Of a stretch of 64,000 bases of DNA, positions 34,592-44,779 are shown one piece after another; position 1 is the first letter of the stretch, and every line of letters starts with the position of its first letter. The notes under the pieces are model-generated. The model was not told where the DNA came from, made no database searches, and saw only the letters and a program-made list of their open reading frames with translations. The DNA is from Dermacentor variabilis (lineage: Eukaryota; Arthropoda; Arachnida; Ixodida; Ixodidae): contig NC_134572.1 in NCBI RefSeq assembly GCF_050947875.1, forward strand, positions 156,447,105 to 156,511,104, read 5' to 3'. Both the position numbers and the translations under genes were made by a program.

Positions 34592-35374
34592 GTGAATGTG
34601 CCCTTCTGACCAGTGCATTTCATTCGCATTGGAACGGCTCCTTACCACCTTCAAAAGTGTCGAAGATTTCACCTTTGACTCTACGGTTGTGCTCAGGGAC
34701 CTCCTCCTTTAAATTTATAGCTGTGTTTTTTCTACTTGTGAAATAAACACCGATTGATAAACTTTTATATCAAGGTGAAAAGCCCCCTCCCGTAGCAGTA
34801 TTCTTTTTACCCGAAGGTGAACCCGAGGATACCAGATATATCAGGTAAAACGGTTTGACGTATCCAGTAATTACCCTTGTAGCCCCTTGGGAAGCGGTAA
34901 AAACTATGTTTCCGTCGTCCTCGTCGTCCCAGTCATTCGAGGCGGAAGTGCTGACTGATGACATTGAAATTGTATCGTCAGCTACACCAATACCGCCATT
35001 CGAGACACCGCTGTTTTGGTCGCTGCAGTGTTGCCTCGGGTCGTCTTGAGAGCACGTGTCCGCACGGTCCGTACTCCGAATAGGCGAGTATGGCTCCGGC
35101 GACAAAGCGTTGGCACGCGGCTCGACCACGTCGGAACGATGCGAACAATGTTTCAACCGATACTTGTGCGGACGGGTACGTCGACATTGATGTCACGCAG
35201 GTGCTCATTAAAGCGCTTGCGAGGAGGCATGGTGAACATTTCGTCCAGGCAGTCAGCTACAAGCACTGACAGCGCCGCCTGAAACACGTGCAGATCATGC
35301 GCGATGGTAGAGCGAGTGGTGCAGAAAAGCGTTCTCCCTCCGCATCAGGCGCTGCGAGCAAACTAGACGCTAGT
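34592..35374. other. Unrecognised GC-moderate stretch with weak frames
   Basis: Minus-strand frames at 35156-34770 (acidic, S/T/D-rich: SVSTSASNDWDDEDDG) and one beginning MPPRKRFNEHLRD at about 35230 are short and disagree in frame. They may be exons of an unrecognised gene or a transposon. No splice site convincingly bounds them. The stretch ends at the TSD of RTE copy A3. Confidence 0.3.
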
Positions 35375-35385
35375 ATACGTAAAGC

Positions 35386-36467
35386 GAGAAAGCGTTTGAT
35401 TCAGTCGAAACCTCAGCAGTCATGGAGGTATTATGGAATCAGGGTATGGACGAGCCGTATGTAAAAATACAGAAAGATATCAATAGCGGCTCCGCAGCCA
35501 CCGTAGACCTCCATAAAGAAAGCGACAAAATCCCAATAAAGAAAGGCACCAGGGAGGGAGATACGATCTCTGCAATCCTATTCACAGCGTGTTTACAGGA
35601 GGTATTCAGAGACCTGGCTTGGGAAGAATTGGGGATAAGAGTTAATGGAGAATACCTTAGTAACTTGCGATTCGCTGATGATATTGCCTTGCTTATTAAC
35701 TCAGGGGACCAATTGCAATGCATGCTCACTGACCTGGAGAGGCAAAGCAGAAGGGTGGGTCTAAAAATTAATCTGCAGAAAACTAAAGTAATGTTTAACA
35801 GTCTTGGAAGAGAACAACAGTTTACGATAGGTAGTGAGGCACTGGAAGTGATAAGGGAATACATCTATTTAGGGCAGGTAGTAGCCGCGTATCCGGATCA
35901 TGAGACTGAAATAATCAGAAGTATAAGAATGAGCTGGGGTGCGTTTGGCTGGCATTCTCAGATCATGAACAGCAGGTTGCCATTATCCCTCAAGAGAAAG
36001 GTGTATAACAGCTGTGTCTTGCCAGTACTCACGTACGGGGCCGACACCTGGAGGCTTACGAAAAGGGTTCTACTCAAATTGAGGACGGCGCAACGAGCTC
36101 TGGAAAGAAGAATAATGGGCGTAACGTTAAGGTATAAGAAAAGAGCAGATTTGGTGAGGGAACAACAGCGAGCAAATGACATCTTAGTGGAAATCAAGAA
36201 AAAGAAATGAGTATGGGCAGGACATGTAATGAGGAAGGAAGATAACCTATGATCATTAAGGGTTACGGAGTGGATTCCAAGGGAAGGGAAGCGTAGCAAG
36301 CGTCGGCTGAAAGTTAGGTGGGCGGATGAGATTAAGAAGTTTGCAGGGACATGACCACAATTAGTACATGACCAGGGTAGTTGGAGAAGTATGGGAGAGG
36401 CCTTTGCCCTGCAGTTGGCGTAAGCAGGCTGCTGCTGCTGCTGCTGTTGATGATGATGATGAGGATG
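35386..36467 (+). mobile_element. RTE-type LINE fragment (copy A3), 5'-truncated, 11-bp TSD
   Basis: Flanked by atacgtaaagc at 35375-35385 and 36468-36478. It begins inside the RT palm (EKAFDSVETSAVME) and runs to a (CTG)n/(ATG)n tail at 36431-36467. The main frame (35422-36210) includes REGDTISAILFT, LRFADDIALL and VLPVLTYGADTW and then ends at TGA right after KKK, where copy A1 has Trp. Post-stop sequence still resembles the normal C-terminal segment. This is a textbook truncated LINE insertion. Confidence 0.9.
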
Positions 36468-36479
36468 ATACGTAAAGCT

Positions 36480-37138
36480 CCTGCTTCATACGGGAGGCTC
36501 ACCACCCCTCGATAGCGCATGTGTTCGGCACTTCATTTCAACATCAAATTAAGACTGACATTAGTTTGCCGCATGTATATGTCTGAGACTTGGCTTATAC
36601 AGCGAGATGTCTTATTTCTCTGCCATTGTCAAGAGCATCGTCTCCTTGCGAGTTTACGTACTTCCATTTGGTTTCTTGCAAGGTGGCGATGTCCTTGCAT
36701 GAAATATAAACAAGTATTCGTAACCTTTACTGCGCTTTTTGCTCCTTTCAGCTTGCTAAGTACACTACTTCAGTGTAGTACGTACTGATCAGCCCATTTT
36801 ATTGCCTGTATTGTATACAGGCTGGCCGGATCTTGAACTTCATTACGGTAACTAGAATTTACTCTCCGTTTGAGCTCATGTAAAACTACCGTATGATGAA
36901 AGCCCGAATTAGCAAATCCGGGACACTGGCAGATCCAGAAACGTGTCCTGTCCTTTACCAATTTCTTCTGATGACCGATATTATTGAAATGTGTTGCGTG
37001 TGAGAGAAAGCTAAATTCTGGCAACTCGAGGAAACAGAATTTCATTTAGTACCCGAAACTTGTTTCTACGAGAATTCCGAAATGTGTATGTTTCAAAAAA
37101 AAATCGAAGCTCGAAGTTTACACTTATCTCTAATACGG
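36480..37138. other. Unassigned; one 91-codon minus-strand frame
   Basis: The frame 37045-36770 reads LVKDRTRFWICQCPGFANSG and HTVVLHELKRRVNSSYRNE. A possible acceptor (gagttgccag) precedes it. I do not recognise it. The rest of the interval shows nothing. Confidence 0.3.
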
Positions 37139-37298
37139 GTGTCACGCGGCGCACTTTTGATCGCGATCAAGCCCGACCTGGATCGGATTTCTCGAACGTG
37201 ATTGGCTCCTTTGCGCAAACTGCGCGAGGAAGGTAATCGCAGCCGAGGTATAAGATCGGGATCGGGCTTGATCGCGATCAAAAGCGCTCGTGTGACAC
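37139..37298. mobile_element. MITE-like element with about 38-bp TIRs
   Basis: The ends are gtgtcac (37139-37145) and its complement (37292-37298). After a diverged spacer the arms match exactly over 23 bases centred on the self-palindromic gatcgcgatc. Total length is about 160 bp. No target duplication could be defined. The family is unknown. Confidence 0.7.
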
Positions 37299-37299
37299 T

Positions 37300-37790
37300 G
37301 TTGTAACGGACCAGTATAATAGCTCTTGCAGTTAATAGTGTATACGGCGTCCATTAAAGCAACTAAAGGAGATAAAATTGACGTATAAATTTACAGCTGC
37401 CGAGAAAGTGTCATTGTTACGGAAGGCATTGCAATATTTTTACACACAATTAAATTAGTGGTACATTTCATATGTATGCATAATACATGGAAGTTGTCTG
37501 CTAAGATGTCTTATTACGTGCAGTTTACAGAATTTTGATGCTGTTTTTCATTACAGAAGTGTAAACCGGATGTTTCTGTTTTTTATTTATGCAATTTTCA
37601 AAAATTTATTTCTAGTTGACAACGTAAACAAAAATTTGCTTCCTGCAGTCACTAGGTCGTCTTTAACTTTTTCTTTTAAATGACACAAACCTTTACAAAA
37701 TATGTGCAGTAGGAGGAGAGAAAAACTGTCTCTCTGTTCTTATGTTTTCAGGTTCAATAGCTCCAGTGCAAATTTTATTTCATTTATTTA
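37300..37790. other. Non-coding, nothing recognised
   Basis: AT-rich DNA without frames, repeats or motifs of note. Confidence 0.5.
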
Positions 37791-37794
37791 CTCT

Positions 37795-38780
37795 CAGGGC
37801 CGTTCGGCGTTACAGAGAGGAGTGGCTATACAAAAATGCAAATGGCTATACACGAATACGTTTTTAGTAGTAGTACATGAAAATGATCATGTACAGCAGA
37901 CTTGAAGACTTCGGGTACTGCGATGGACACGATGGAAGCAGGAAGGTGGTTCCAGTCCGCGCCTGTCTTCGGAACGAAAGAATCAAAATAAAGACCAGTC
38001 CTGCAGCTTGGCACGCCAACTTTGAACCGTTGGTCCATGCGGGATGAAAAGTAAGTAGGAGTAATAAAGAGTGATTGCTTAAGAGTGTCAGTGGTAAAAT
38101 ATATTTTGTAAAAGAGGCATAATCGAGAAATACGACGGCGTAAGGAAAGGTCAGGAAGATCTAATGTTTTCTTCATTAGCGTTACACTGGCTGAACGAGA
38201 ATAATTAGAGAGTATAAAACGAGCAGAACGATTTTGGATGGATTCGAGGGCTTGTATGAGCGATTTGGTGTGAGGATCCCAAACGGAAGAAGCATATTCT
38301 AGTTTCGGGCGCACAAGAGTATTATATAGAAGTAGATTTAGGGACACAGGAGCCAGGGAAAAATTACGTCGAAGGAAACCAAGTGTGCGGTTAGCATTAT
38401 TAGTGATATGTGCAACGTGCTTTTTCCATGATAGGTTGGCAGTAATGTATACGCCAAGATACTTATAATCAGAGACTGAAGTTAAAGAAGAGTTATTAAG
38501 GAAGTAGGTGCATGAAGACTGGTTAGGCGTGCGCGTTATTCTCATTGTTTTGCACTTACCAATATTTAGTTTCATAGACCAGGTGTGACACCAAGTGGAG
38601 ATGTTATCCAGATCAGATTGAAGAATGGCTGCATCCGAAGGTTTAGATATTTGTCTATATATTACGCAATCACCAGCATAGAGTCTAATTTGTGAGTCAG
38701 TGGAATCAGCAAGGTCGTTAATATAAATTAGAAAAAGCAGAGGACCTAGTCCTCTGCTTAATTCATTATAACACTCTCCC
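37795..38780 (-). mobile_element. CR1/Jockey-like LINE 3' end with mutated catalytic box
   Basis: 38575-37826 is a 249-codon open frame with YKYLGVYITANLSWKKHV, LVRPKLEYASSVWDPHT and IQNRSARFILSNYSR, the thumb and C-terminal region of LINE RTs. Upstream in the same direction the catalytic segment reads RLYAGDCVIYR (38669-38680): the usual ADD is AGD, so one catalytic Asp is Gly. The long C-terminal frame suggests a fairly young copy. The 5' part is missing; no TSD was identified. Confidence 0.75.
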
Positions 38781-39037
38781 TTAAGAACGATGAAGCGATT
38801 ATGGGATAATTAAGTGATTTCCTTGTGATTACTTTAAACAGAGAAGTATGCATGTTCAAATTACACGAGGCACTAATAACACCGATAATGATACTCCAAC
38901 GCACTCAGTTTGATCTAGGCGTGTCATCCAAGGAATTCATAAATGGTTCCGGAAATGCAGAATGTTGACGCGACTCATCGCTGTTGCGTATAAGTACCTG
39001 CTAAAATCAGCAATGCGATCTACATTTCTCGGTAAAT

Positions 39038-39077
<40 letters not shown>

Positions 39078-39083
39078 GCCTGG

Positions 39084-41006
39084 TTACGTCCACTGCAGGG
39101 CAAAGGCCTCTCCCGTACTTCTCCAACAACCCCGGTCATGTACTAATTGTGGCCATGCCGTCCCTGCAAACTTCTTAATCTCATCCGCCCACCTAACTTT
39201 CTGCCGCCCCCTGCTACGCTTCCCTTCCCTTGGGATCCAGTCCGTAACCCTTAATGACCATCGGTTATCTTCCCTCCTCATTACATTTCCTGCCCATAAT
39301 CATTTCTTTTTATTGATTTCCACTAAGATGTCATTTGCTCGCTGTTGTTCCCTCACCAAATCTGCTCTTTTCTTATACCTTAACGTTACGCCCATTAGTC
39401 TTCTTTCCAGAGCTCGTTGCGACGTCCTTAATTTGAGTAGAACCCTTTTCGTAAGCCTCCAGGTGTCTGCCCCGTACGTGAGTACTGGCAAGACACAGCT
39501 GTTATACACCTTTCTCTTGACGGATAATGGCAACCTGCTGTTCATGATCTGAGAATGCCAGCCAAACGCACCCCAGCCCATCCTTATTCTTCTGATTATT
39601 TCCGTCTCATGATCCGGATCCGCCGTCACTACCTGCCCTAAGTCGATGTATTCCCTTATGACTTCCAGCGCCTCGCTGCCTATTGTAAATTGCTGTTCTC
39701 TCCCGAGACTGTTAAGCATTACTTTAGTTTTCTGCGTATTAATTTTTAGACCCACTCTTCTGCTTTGCCTCTCCAGGTCAGTGAGCATGCATTGCAATTG
39801 GTCCCCTCAGTTACTAAGCAAGGCAATATCATCAGCCAATCGCAAGTTACTAAGGTATTCTCCATTAACTTTTATCCCCAATTGTTCCCAATCCAGGTGT
39901 CTGAATACCTCCTGTAAACACGCTGTGAATAGCATTGGAGATATCGTATCTCCCTGCCTGACGCCTTTCTTTATTGGGATTTTGTTGCTAGCTTTATGGA
40001 GGACTACGGTGGCTGTGGAGCCGCTATAGATATCTTCCAGTATTTTTACATATGGCTCATCTACACCCTGATTCCGTAATGCCTCCATGACTGCTGAGGT
40101 TTCGACTGAATCAAACGCGTTCTCGTAATCAATGAAAGCTATATATAAGGGTTGGTTATATTCTGCACATTTCTCTATCACTTGGTTGATAGTGTGAATA
40201 TGGTCTATTGTTGAGTAGCCTTTACGGAATCCCGCCTGGTCCTTTGGTTGACAGAAGTCTATGGTGTTCCTGATTCTATTTGCAATTACCTTAGTAAATA
40301 CTTTGTAGGCAACGGACAGTAAGCTGATCGGTCTATAATTTTTCAAGTCTTTGGCGTCCCCTTTCTTATGGATTAGGATTATGTTAGCGTTCTTCCAAGA
40401 TTCCGGTACGCTCGAGGTCATGAGACATTGCGCATACAGGGTGGCCAGTTTCTCTAGAACAATCTGTCCACCATCCTTCAACAAATCTGCTGTTACCTGA
40501 TCCTCCCCAGCTGCCTTCCCCCTTTGCATATCTCCTAAGGCTTTATTTACTTCTTCCGGCGTTACCTTCGGGATTTCGAATTCCTCTAGACTATTTTCTC
40601 TTCCATTATCGTCGTGGGTGCCACTGGTACTGTGGCACCCACGACGATAGAACTCCTCAGCCACTTGAACTATCTCATCCATATTAGTAATGATATTGCC
40701 GGCTTTGTCTCTTAACGCATACATCTGATTCTTGCCAATTCCTAGTTTCTTCTTCACTGTTTTTAGGCTTCCTCCGCTCCTGAGAGCAGGTTCAATTCTA
40801 TCCATATTATACTTCCTTATGTCAGCTGTCTTACGCTTGTTGATTAACTTCGAAAGTTCTGCCAGTTCTATTCTAGCTGTAGGGCTAGATGCTTTCATAC
40901 ATTGGCGTTTCTTGATCAGATCTTTCGTCTGCTGCGATAGTTTGCTGGTATCCTGCCTAGCGGAGTTACCACCGACTTCCATTGCACACTCCTTAATGAT
41001 GCCCAC
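39084..41006 (-). pseudogene. RTE linker and reverse transcriptase, copy A4
   Basis: 41006-39807 runs 399 codons through linker and RT (NANIILIHKKGDAKDL, KDQAGFRKGYSTIDHI, YENAFDSVE, GVRQGDTISPMLFT). The catalytic box reads LADD (39828-39839) where A1 and A3 have FADD. A TGA replaces Ser at 39807-39809, five codons after IALL. 39797-39300 continues to VLPVLTYGADTW and NDILVEINKKK, then a TGA (39300-39302) replaces the Trp of copy A1. 39281-39084 is the residual C-terminal segment. Confidence 0.85.
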
Positions 41007-41102
41007 AAGATTGTCGTTAATTGCTTCAACACTAAGGTCCTCTTCCTGAGTTAAAGCTGAATACCTGTTCTGTAGCTTGATCTGGAATTCCTCTATTTTC
41101 CC

Positions 41103-41840
41103 TCATACCGCTAAATCATTGATCGGCTTCTTATGTACCAGTTTCTTCCGTTCCCTCCTCAGGTCTAGGCTAATTCGAGTTCTTACCATCCTGTGGTCAC
41201 TGCAGCGCACCTTGCCGAGCACGTCCACATCTTGTATGACGCCAGGGTTAGCGCAGAGTATGAAGTCTATTTCATTTCTAGTCTCGCCGTTCGGGCTCCT
41301 CCACGTCCACTTTCGGCTATCCCGCTTGCGGAAGAAGGTATTCATTATCCTCATATTGTTCTGTTCCGCAAAACCTACTAATAACTCTCCCCTGCTATTC
41401 CTAGTGCATATGCCATATTTCCCCACTGCCTTGTCTCCAGCCTGCTTCTTGCCTACCTTGGCATTAAAATCGCCCATTAGTATAGTGTATTTAGTTTTCA
41501 CTCTACCCACTGCCGATTCCACTTCTTCATAGAAGGTTTCGACTTCCTGGTCATCATGACTGGATGTAGGGGCGTAGACCTGTACAATCTTCATTTTGTA
41601 CCTCTTATTAAGTTTCACAACAAGACCTGCCACCCTCTCGTTAATGCTATAGAATTCCTGTATGTTACCAGCGATATTCTTATTAACCAGGAATCCGACT
41701 CCTAGTTCTCTTCTATCCGCTAAGCCCCGGTAGCACAGGACGTGCCCGCTATTTAGCACTGTATATGCTTCTTTTGGCTTCCTAACTTCACTGAGCCCTA
41801 TTATATCCCATTTACTGCCCTCTAATTCCTCCAATAGCAC
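41103..41840 (-). pseudogene. RTE endonuclease domain, copy A4
   Basis: Motifs in order: WDIIGLSEVRKP, LGVGFLVNKN, VQVYAPTSSHDD, TILMGDFNAKVGKK, WRSPNGETRNEIDFIL and VRCSDHRMVRTRISL. Both GDFNAKVG and SDH are intact. The upstream start seen in copy A1 (ATG, 27036) is AAG here, and a TGA replaces Arg at 41103-41105 where A1 reads VRGKIEEF. A protein would therefore stop between endonuclease and RT. Confidence 0.85.
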
Positions 41841-42189
41841 TGCTAGACTCGCCTCACTAGATAACGTTCTAGCGTTAAACGTTACTAGGTTCTTGTTCCA
41901 ATGGCGGCCTGTCCGGAGCCAGTGATTCTTAGCACCCTATGCTGCGTCGCAGGTCTGACCGCCGCCGTGGTCAGTTGCTTCGCAGCTGCTGGGTACTGAG
42001 GGCCGGGGTTTGATTGTTGTGTTCATAGGAGGTTGTGGCCAAGTACAGCACCAGGGTGGCCAATCCTGCTCTGGTGAGGGAGTGCGTTACCGGTTCTGGT
42101 CACCGGGATCAGGCCACACTCCAGGCCTGTTTGTGCAATTTTATCAACATGCCGATTTTTTCTTTTTTTTTAAATCCGGTGGAAAATTG

Positions 42190-42259
42190 CCGGCACCGGG
42201 ATTCGAACCACGGACCTCTTGCACGCGAGGCGGGTGTTCTACCTCTACGCCACCGCTGC
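42190..42259 (-). other. tRNA-like internal promoter at RTE 5' end
   Basis: Read on the minus strand, TGGCGTAGAGG (42252-42242) fits the A-box consensus TRGYNNARNNG exactly and GGTTCGAATCC (42209-42199) fits the B box exactly, 32 bases apart. The pseudo-anticodon loop reads CTCGCGT, suggesting a tRNA-Ala-type ancestor, but the acceptor and anticodon stems do not pair. It is therefore not a functional tRNA. The position inside the TSD-bounded element suggests it could serve as a Pol III promoter for the LINE. Confidence 0.75.
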
Positions 42260-42271
42260 AATTCGGTAAAT

Positions 42272-42949
42272 GTAGGCAGAACTTAATCATACACGGAATT
42301 AATTAGTAGCGTCACCCTTAAACCGGTTATGAACTCCTGAGATGACCGCGGCTTGCAAGTCCGAAACGACGAGTCGCGCTTGGGTCATACAGCTAAAGAG
42401 TCAATAGACTGATTTTTATATTATATAATGTATACGATGAGTCGTTTTAAATTTATGACCCGGCCAGTACGTGATAAAATCAATGCAATCAAAACCGCGT
42501 CTTTATTTTGTACTTTCTATATATCAGGATGCAATTTCACATGCGTTGTCAGCCTTATATGACATCAGGGCCATGCACGCTGCAAGCCATCAGTCATGTG
42601 CGTATTGTTTCTTTTATGGGCAAGCATGCTAGTATGCTAATACTAGCACATATACATGTTACTGATATCCTTCATTCAACTGCAGTTATACGGTCTTTTA
42701 CATTATTGATTTTATATGAAAGTCAATCAAAGCTAGTTTTATGCTTACAACTTTGTTGAGCCTATCAATTGCGAAAATGTGTTAAGGAATCTCGAATGCG
42801 TTTGTGATGAAGTACATTGCACTCCCTTATTTAATTGGATTGCACTATAGTATGAATTGTTACTTTTATCCCCATATACGCGCACACAGATGATACAACA
42901 CAGAGATATTCTGTGCAAACGCGAAAAGCAGCCGCAGCCCCCCCTCCGG

Positions 42950-42950
<1 letters not shown>
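42272..42950. other. Non-coding, nothing recognised
   Basis: AT-rich DNA immediately outside the RTE TSD. Short frames only. Confidence 0.5.

Positions 42951-42998
<48 letters not shown>
42951..42998. repeat. (TA)n microsatellite
   Basis: About 48 bases of TA repeats with one GT interruption. Produces spurious YIYI frames on both strands. Confidence 0.95.
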
Positions 42999-43004
42999 GC
43001 CTTT

Positions 43005-43445
43005 GTCGGACTTGCCTTCCGAACCCACGTCTGTGCGACCATATATGTTAGCTACCTTCGAATTTCGAAGCCATCGCATGCGTGGAAATAATGAAAAAAA
43101 TTTTATGACACTTTTGCTTCGTTGTTTGACAGGGATCGAAATACGGTAATACATTCCATGTGCGCCAATTTTGCTGTTGAAAGTGCGGGTATCGCAACAG
43201 ATGCGTGTATTCTGCGTGGCTCGTGTGAAAATAATACTGCAGAAATATCTTGAGCTCAACGGCGAAATAGGTGCACATGCATGGAATATATTACGGTATT
43301 TCTATCCCTGTCCAACTACTAAGCACACGTGTCCGTAATTTTCTCATTGTTTTCAAGCGCATGATGGCTTCGAAATTCGTAGGTAGCCAACATAAGTTCG
43401 AACAAATGTGGGCTCCATGGACAAGGCCGATCAAGTCTTGAGATG
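43005..43445. repeat. Inverted repeat, about 150-bp arms
   Basis: The arm at about 43005-43160 ('gctaccttcgaatttcgaag', 'gacagggatcgaaatac') is reverse-complementary, with many mismatches, to about 43285-43440 ('gtatttctatccctgtc', 'cttcgaaattcgtaggtagc'). The spacer is about 120 bp. It may be a TIR element or two inverted copies of a repeat. No transposase is present. Confidence 0.7.
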
Positions 43446-44140
43446 TACATAACCGACGAAATGACTTCGCGGTAGGCCGATTCAAGGGCGCGATTTAGCG
43501 AAAACGTGAGCTAAAATAATTATTCAAGTCTACAGCGCGTGTGCAGTACAAATCACAGAGAACTCTGGTGGTACCACACCCAGACAAAAAAAAAAACTAT
43601 TATCCCGCATGCAGTAAATCAATTTGCTGCATGCGGGGAAAAATAAAATAAGCCATTTTCTCGTGGTTATAGAACGTTGAAACAACTATCATTTTAATGC
43701 AGAAATCACATACAGAACCGCCTAGAGGAACTTGGATTATGAGGTTATAAGGTCCTAGCGTTTCGCATGAATCCTTTGAGACTGCAGCGCCGCCACTAAA
43801 TGTTTTGTTATCGCGTGCGCCATGTGTGCCGTTCGCCGCACTACGGTGGCTAGGACAGCCCCACTCAACCGCATTCCACATTTTACGCCAAAAGAAGCTA
43901 CGCCAATATTCACGTAGGGTATAATTCCCAATATTTGATAATAAATAACGTCTCTGACGTATACATATATACATACGTGTAATTCAATAATTAAAGATTA
44001 CTTGTGAGGAAAAGTGGATATAAAGAAAAAAACAGCGATACCATCGCTATCGCAGTCATGTCAAGAAAATTTCGCTCCCGTTGCTTAAACATGCACTTAG
44101 CATCTTTCCGTATTCTTCCGTGCGCCGTGAAGTTTACGTA
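43446..44140. other. Non-coding; possible upstream region of duplicated exon
   Basis: A moderately GC-rich block near 43780-43870 contains a 124-codon minus-strand frame without recognisable homology. Nothing else is apparent. Confidence 0.35.
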
Positions 44141-44144
44141 GATC

Positions 44145-44345
44145 ATGGGTGACCACGTGCTCGTCAAATGGATCACGGAGGACAAATGGGACTTGTATCC
44201 CCTGTGAAATATAAAGTCGCAGGAGGTTATTTGCCAGCTGCTTGATGACCCAAGAAGCATCAAGGCTTTGACCACTGAAGAAGTGGAGGTTCTGTGGGCG
44301 GACAATGAATATGCGCCTGCGTATCTTTTGGCAATGGGTGAGTAG
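44145..44345 (+). pseudogene. Duplicated exon, copy 1 (nonsense)
   Basis: Reads MGDHVLVKWITEDKWDLYPL and then TGA at 44205-44207, where copy 2 has CGA (Arg), a typical CpG decay. Downstream it remains alignable to the end, including a donor-like G|GTGAGT at 44338. It is 319 bp upstream of copy 2 as part of a tandem duplication. Confidence 0.8.
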
Positions 44346-44463
44346 TTCTTTTTGGTTGCTTCCGGCAGCAGTATGTTCTAGGCAGATATAAATTGAGAGT
44401 TGCACTACTAAGGAATACTTTTATCTAAGCGTGATCAGTTGTCATTGCCGCCGTTCGCAGACC

Positions 44464-44664
44464 ATGGGTGACCACGTGCTCGTCAAATGGACCACGGAGG
44501 ACAAATGGGACCTGTATCCCCTGCGAAATATAAAGACGCAGGAGGTCATTTGCCAGCTACTTGATGACCCAAGAAGCATCAAAGCTTTGGCCACTGAAGA
44601 AGTGGAGGGTCTGTGGGCGGACAATGAATATGCGCCTGCATCTGTTTTGGCAATGCGTGAGTAG
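44464..44664 (+). CDS. Duplicated exon, copy 2 (open), possible first coding exon
   Basis: From ATG at 44464 the frame reads MGDHVLVKWTTEDKWDLYPL, then TQEVICQLLDDPRSIKALAT and LWADNEYAPASVLAM, ending RE-stop at 44662-44664. The ATG has a good context (agaccATGG) and follows an acceptor-like tract ending in ttcgcag. The end carries a GTGAGT donor (44657), so the real protein probably splices onward instead of stopping. The module resembles, from memory, the short N-terminal domain of chelicerate BEN-type predicted proteins; I am not sure of this. No downstream exon is firmly linked. Confidence 0.5.
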   Translation: MGDHVLVKWTTEDKWDLYPLRNIKTQEVICQLLDDPRSIKALATEEVEGLWADNEYAPASVLAMRE

Positions 44665-44779
44665 TTATTTTGGTTGCTTCCGGCAGCTGTATACTCTAGG
44701 CAGATATAAACTGGGAGTTGCACTAGTAAGGAAGACTTTATCTAAGCTTGATCAGTTGTCATTGCCGCCGTTCGCAATA

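Larger units (their letters stand above)
39038..42262 (-). mobile_element. Near full-length RTE-type LINE (copy A4) with tRNA-like 5' head
   Basis: Bounded by tcggtaaat at 39029-39037 and 42263-42271, so the unit is 3,225 bp. On the minus strand it starts with a tRNA-like sequence (42259-42190), then an A-rich run, about 200 bp of 5' leader, endonuclease, linker, RT, C-terminal segment and a (GAT)n tail (plus strand (ATC)n at 39037-39075). The TSD places the tRNA-like head inside the element. Copies A1, A2 and A3 are all 5'-truncated and cannot show whether they had it. Confidence 0.85.

Noticed and set aside
39646..41532. Plus-strand frames of 100-151 codons across RTE copies
   Set aside because: They are shadows of the minus-strand RTE coding sequence and recur at the matching positions in copies A1 and A3.
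42190..42259. Functional tRNA-Ala gene
   Set aside because: A and B boxes are perfect, but the acceptor stem does not pair, the anticodon stem has mismatches, and the TSD places it inside a LINE.
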